From a bacterium (GTDB taxonomy: Bacteria; Krumholzibacteriota; Krumholzibacteriia; Krumholzibacteriales; WJIX01): a stretch of DNA of 9,291 bases. The stretch is from positions 1 through 9,291 of the forward strand of contig JAGHBT010000206.1 of NCBI GenBank assembly GCA_021160845.1. Reading direction: 5' to 3'. Within the stretch, counting starts at the first letter, position 1. Each line of letters begins with the position of its first letter. Shown here piece by piece: positions 7,127-9,291 of this stretch. Under the pieces are notes generated by a model. That model was not told the origin of the DNA and ran no database searches. It saw only the letters and a list, made by a program, of their open reading frames with translations. Both the position numbers and the translations under genes were made by a program.

Positions 7127-8431
7127 TTAAGGGTTCTCCAACACATTATTGTTTTTCGAATCGGCATGTTTTAAGAGAATAGCAAAAATAAGGCCTAACA
7201 CGCCCAGTGAAGCAAACATGATCTGGCTTGCCGTATAATTCCCGAAGACATCCCTTAACTTCCCATTAAACCATGGAAACAGCCCAAGTCCGATGTTTTG
7301 AATCATCGTCATCAAACCAAAGGCGGTGCCTATCCGGTTTTTGGATACAATAAGAGGCACAGACGGCCACATTGCCGCTGGGACAAGCACGAACGCGGCG
7401 CCGAGTACAATCATGGAGTAAATGGGGTTAATATGAGTTATTCCCATAACAAGGTGAGCGGGAATCAACAAGATTGAACCCAGGACCATAAGTGAAGCAC
7501 GCTTGCCTATTCTGTCAACCAATAAACCGGCAAAGGGAGCAAATACCATTGAAGCAAACACTATTAGTCCTGCCAGTCCGGGCGCGGTTGAAAACATATG
7601 CGTGATATTAAAGAAAACCTGCTGAAAGAAACCACCATTAGATCCAACTTCAAGGGGTATCCCCCATTTAGCGTTAAAGAAATCCGAAGCAAAATGCTGG
7701 AAGGGAAAAACTGCGCCATAAAATGTCATGCAGAGAAATGTCACATACCAGAAAGAAGCATTGAACTTGCCGATATCGGAAACCTTAATTTTTTCCTCAA
7801 CCTCCTCCTCTTTAAGATCAAGGACACTCTCTCCTTTCCTATCCATAACACAATAAATAATATTACTTAAGAGGGACAACACACAGAATATCGCTCCAGC
7901 CCAGAGGGCATAAGAAAAACGTCCGAAATAACGAGCAATCAGCGCTTCAGTATTGTAGCTGAAAAGAGAGCCGAGCCTACTCACAGTTAAAGCTATCCCA
8001 AAGGCCATGGCAAGCTCTTTCCCCTTAAACCATCGGGATATAATAGAGCTCTGCGCGACGATCAGAGTCTCTGATCCGGCGCCGAAAAAAAACATTCCGA
8101 CATATACCCACCAGATATTCCGGGCAAAAGCTATTATTAAAGCTCCAATAACGATAAAGGATGAAAATAAGAGACTCGATTTGCGCGTGCCAATTCTGTC
8201 AATCAATATTCCACCTATCAAAAGGCACAATATCGCGGCCACAGAATAAATAGTCTTTGTCGCTCCAAAAGCTGCCCTTGAAACATCAAACGATTTAATC
8301 AGAATCGGAGCTATGGCGGACAAACCATCATAAGCAAAGTAACTTCCAAATGTAAAGAGACTGACAAAGAGCAACAGTGTAAAACGAAATGGCTTCCCTG
8401 ATGGATGGAAAATACCGATATTTTCATTCAT
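7127..8431 (-). CDS. Major facilitator superfamily transporter, MFSD1-like (possible dipeptide transporter)
   Basis: A 434-residue inner-membrane protein with about 12 hydrophobic segments in two halves and a charged central loop rich in Glu and Lys. MFS loop motifs occur in both halves: GGILIDRIGTRK (73-84) and GLLVDRIGK. Several segments recall vertebrate MFSD1, a lysosomal dipeptide uniporter: GSYFAYD (29-35), ETLIVAQ (121-127), WFKGKEL (134-140), SRLGS (151-155), VFPF, and GTAFGLMTMIQNIGLGL. From memory, MFSD1 uses a Glu and an Arg 31 residues apart to hold the peptide; Glu121 and Arg152 here have that spacing. The reading frame stays open to a TTG at 8494, but I choose ATG 8431: GGGAG lies 10 nt upstream, the protein then starts like a normal MFS member, and a near-consensus promoter overlaps the longer form. 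It is convergent with the peptidase gene, stops 43 nt apart. The substrate is inferred; sugar-phosphate or oxalate/formate-type MFS porters are the alternatives. Confidence 0.87.
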   Translation of the reverse strand: MNENIGIFHPSGKPFRFTLLLFVSLFTFGSYFAYDGLSAIAPILIKSFDVSRAAFGATKTIYSVAAILCLLIGGILIDRIGTRKSSLLFSSFIVIGALIIAFARNIWWVYVGMFFFGAGSETLIVAQSSIISRWFKGKELAMAFGIALTVSRLGSLFSYNTEALIARYFGRFSYALWAGAIFCVLSLLSNIIYCVMDRKGESVLDLKEEEVEEKIKVSDIGKFNASFWYVTFLCMTFYGAVFPFQHFASDFFNAKWGIPLEVGSNGGFFQQVFFNITHMFSTAPGLAGLIVFASMVFAPFAGLLVDRIGKRASLMVLGSILLIPAHLVMGITHINPIYSMIVLGAAFVLVPAAMWPSVPLIVSKNRIGTAFGLMTMIQNIGLGLFPWFNGKLRDVFGNYTASQIMFASLGVLGLIFAILLKHADSKNNNVLENP

Positions 8432-8481
8432 AAGCAGTTTTCTCCCGAATAAGTTTTTAATTTTCAGCCTATAATTTCTCA

Positions 8482-8510
8482 ATACTAGAACCAAGCATTG
8501 AAATTGTCAA
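8482..8510 (-). promoter_or_regulatory. Strong promoter for the MFS transporter gene
   Basis: Read on the minus strand, TTGACA (8505-8510, full consensus), a 17-nt spacer and TAGTAT (8482-8487). The predicted start near 8475 gives a leader of about 43 nt before ATG 8431. It also shows that the TTG at 8494 is unlikely to be the start, since it would lie upstream of transcription. Confidence 0.6.
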
Positions 8511-8679
8511 CATATTATCACTTTCACGGACTTTCCACATTTATTGCAGGATTAAAAAAGGGGTACAATGCTTGTTTCCTTTCCCCCGGCAGAAGGAATA
8601 ACTTGCGAAGTTCCGTGAGACAAAAAATGTGTTCTCATAATTATTATATTTCCACCCAAAAAAAACAAAATATTTATGG

Positions 8680-8699
8680 AATTTATTTGGGAAATAATT
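8680..8699. repeat. Imperfect AT-rich inverted repeat upstream of the receiver gene
   Basis: AATTTATTT, GGG loop, AAATAATT: eight base pairs with one bulged T. It overlaps the candidate -35 box at 8687-8692, so it could be an operator, but AT-rich palindromes arise easily by chance. Confidence 0.25.
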
Positions 8700-8715
8700 G
8701 TACTATAAATATAGA
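8687..8715 (+). promoter_or_regulatory. Candidate promoter for the receiver gene
   Basis: TTGGGA (8687-8692), a 17-nt spacer and TATAGA (8710-8715), each four of six. It gives a leader of about 75 nt to the receiver ATG. The match is weak; an alternative -10, TATAAA at 8704-8709, has no good -35 partner. Confidence 0.25.
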
Positions 8716-8765
8716 GAGGGGGTTCGGAAACTTATTCAGGATATATTTTCTTCAGAGGAGAGCAG

Positions 8766-8810
8766 ATGGAGCCAGCGCACAATGTCAACGGAGGCACGAA
8801 TGCTCAATAA
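8766..8810 (+). CDS. Possible 14-residue leader ORF overlapping the receiver start
   Basis: ATG at 8766 follows AGAGGAGAGCAG, a better ribosome binding site than that of many genes here, and encodes MEPAHNVNGGTNAQ before TAA at 8808-8810. The stop lies inside the first codons of the receiver gene in another frame, a layout that would allow translational coupling. The peptide resembles nothing I know and has no attenuator-type run of one residue. It may be chance. Confidence 0.2.
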   Translation: MEPAHNVNGGTNAQ

Positions 8811-9240
8811 TCTAAGGGTTTTACTTGTTGAGAATCACGCGATTCTAAGGCAAGGCTTAAAGAGGCTGCTCGAGGACGAAGAAATCACTATAGTAGGAGA
8901 AGCCGAGGATGGGAGAATTGGGATAGATCTCGCCGATGAGCTCGAACCTGATTTGATTGTAATGGACATAAGCCTCCCTAAACTAGGGGGCATAGAAGCG
9001 ACACGGCAGATCATAAAAAATCATCCTGACATCAAAATTGTAATATTGACTATTCACTCTGAAGAAACCTATGTATATAAAGCTCTGAAGGCCGGCGCGA
9101 AAGGATACCTTCTAAAGGAAACAGCTGCAGAAGCTCTCATTGAAGCAATTGAGAAGGTGATGCAAGGTAATATATTCATATCGCCGGCTCTCCCGTCTGA
9201 CCTGTTGGATAATTATAATAAAATGACCAAGTCAGGGTAG
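8800..9240 (+). CDS. NarL-type response regulator receiver domain, lacking its output domain
   Basis: A 146-residue CheY-like receiver. Marks are RVLLVENH (6-13), the phosphoacceptor Asp56 in VMDISLPKLGG, Thr84 in LTIHS, and the switch pair Tyr103/Lys106 in GAKGYLLKE; LPKLGGIEATR and MQGNIFISPAL are typical of the NarL/FixJ group. The acidic pocket, usually Asp-Asp, is Glu11-Asn12. NarL-group regulators continue with a LuxR helix-turn-helix to about 210 residues; here TAG ends the protein just after the receiver. So it is either a single-domain receiver or a truncated regulator. ATG 8800 is chosen for GGAGG at 8790-8794, 5 nt upstream; ATG 8782, adding MSTEAR, is possible with a weaker GGAG 10 nt upstream. 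No sensor kinase lies in the window, so the partner is unknown. It is divergent from the transporter gene. Confidence 0.85.
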   Translation: MLNNLRVLLVENHAILRQGLKRLLEDEEITIVGEAEDGRIGIDLADELEPDLIVMDISLPKLGGIEATRQIIKNHPDIKIVILTIHSEETYVYKALKAGAKGYLLKETAAEALIEAIEKVMQGNIFISPALPSDLLDNYNKMTKSG

Positions 9241-9291
9241 AACCTAGACGAAAACGGCGTCTTACCCATACAAGATCAAATGCTATTACAA
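9241..9291 (+). other. Possible remnant of a LuxR-type output domain after the in-frame stop
   Basis: Read in the receiver frame past the TAG, the 17 codons give NLDENGVLPIQDQMLLQ with no further stop. LPIQDQMLLQ lines up loosely with the common LTPREREVLQ opening of LuxR helix-turn-helix domains: three identities and several conservative changes in ten positions. The window ends too soon to tell decay from coincidence. Confidence 0.25.

Larger units (their letters stand above)
8432..8799. other. 368-nt intergenic region between the divergent transporter and receiver genes
   Basis: It holds the transporter leader and promoter (8432-8510), about 150 nt of AT-rich sequence with no gene I can support (8511-8670), an imperfect palindrome and weak promoter (8680-8715), and the start of a possible leader ORF at 8766. 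Open reading frames crossing it on the plus strand have Lys/Asn/Tyr-rich or scrambled composition and no ribosome binding site. I see no tRNA, riboswitch fold or clear terminator. Confidence 0.6.

Noticed and set aside
8616..8637. TGAGA/TCTCA hairpin upstream of the receiver gene
   Set aside because: A 5-bp stem around a 12-nt loop in AT-rich DNA is expected by chance.
8498..8815. Plus-strand 105-codon open frame before the receiver gene
   Set aside because: It starts in the transporter promoter, has no ribosome binding site, overlaps the receiver gene out of frame, and its product resembles nothing.
9238..9240. TAG read as pyrrolysine
   Set aside because: Nothing in the window suggests pyrrolysine use, and receiver proteins are not known to contain it; truncation or a natural end is simpler.

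Overview
The window reads as an ordinary bacterial chromosome segment with a GC content that looks low-to-mid 40s by eye. It carries seven protein-coding genes, one cut by the left edge. I see no rRNA, tRNA, insertion sequence, CRISPR array or phage gene. Features pointing to a didermic, peptide-using bacterium are a lipoprotein thioredoxin, a secreted S9 peptidase of a type I know mainly from Bacteroidota and related phyla, a long-form PPi-type phosphofructokinase and a NarL-type receiver. A member of the FCB group or an uncultured candidate phylum would fit. I cannot name the taxon from sequence alone.

Layout, left to right. (1) 1-672, minus: N-terminal 224 residues of a DegT/DnrJ/EryC1/StrS sugar aminotransferase, running off the left edge. 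(2) 892-2043, plus: RlmD/TrmA-family uridine-C5 RNA methyltransferase with an iron-sulfur cluster motif and a GTG start. (3) 2055-3140, minus: phosphofructokinase with the Asp/Lys signature of pyrophosphate-dependent enzymes, ending 11 nt from the methyltransferase stop. (4) 3240-3740, minus: small lipoprotein thioredoxin, GTG start, upstream of and co-directional with the phosphofructokinase gene. (5) 3937-7083, plus: a secreted 1048-residue S9 prolyl-oligopeptidase-type enzyme with a C-terminal thioredoxin-like domain. (6) 7127-8431, minus: major facilitator transporter resembling MFSD1, the lysosomal dipeptide transporter. (7) 8800-9240, plus: NarL-type receiver domain that stops before any DNA-binding domain.

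The most interesting part is 3240-8431. Two extracytoplasmic thioredoxin-fold proteins, one a free lipoprotein and one fused to a peptidase, are transcribed divergently from a 196-nt control region. That region holds a perfect 10-bp inverted repeat and good sigma-70-like promoters. The peptidase gene is followed, convergently, by a transporter of a family with a known dipeptide-transporting member. The inferred picture is extracytoplasmic cleavage of peptides, import of the small products, and local thiol-disulfide handling. This is inference from family membership and gene order.

The right end holds a 368-nt non-coding stretch with a strong promoter for the transporter, a possible short leader ORF and the receiver gene. 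Its in-frame TAG is followed by codons faintly resembling a LuxR-type helix-turn-helix start, so the gene may be a truncated response regulator.
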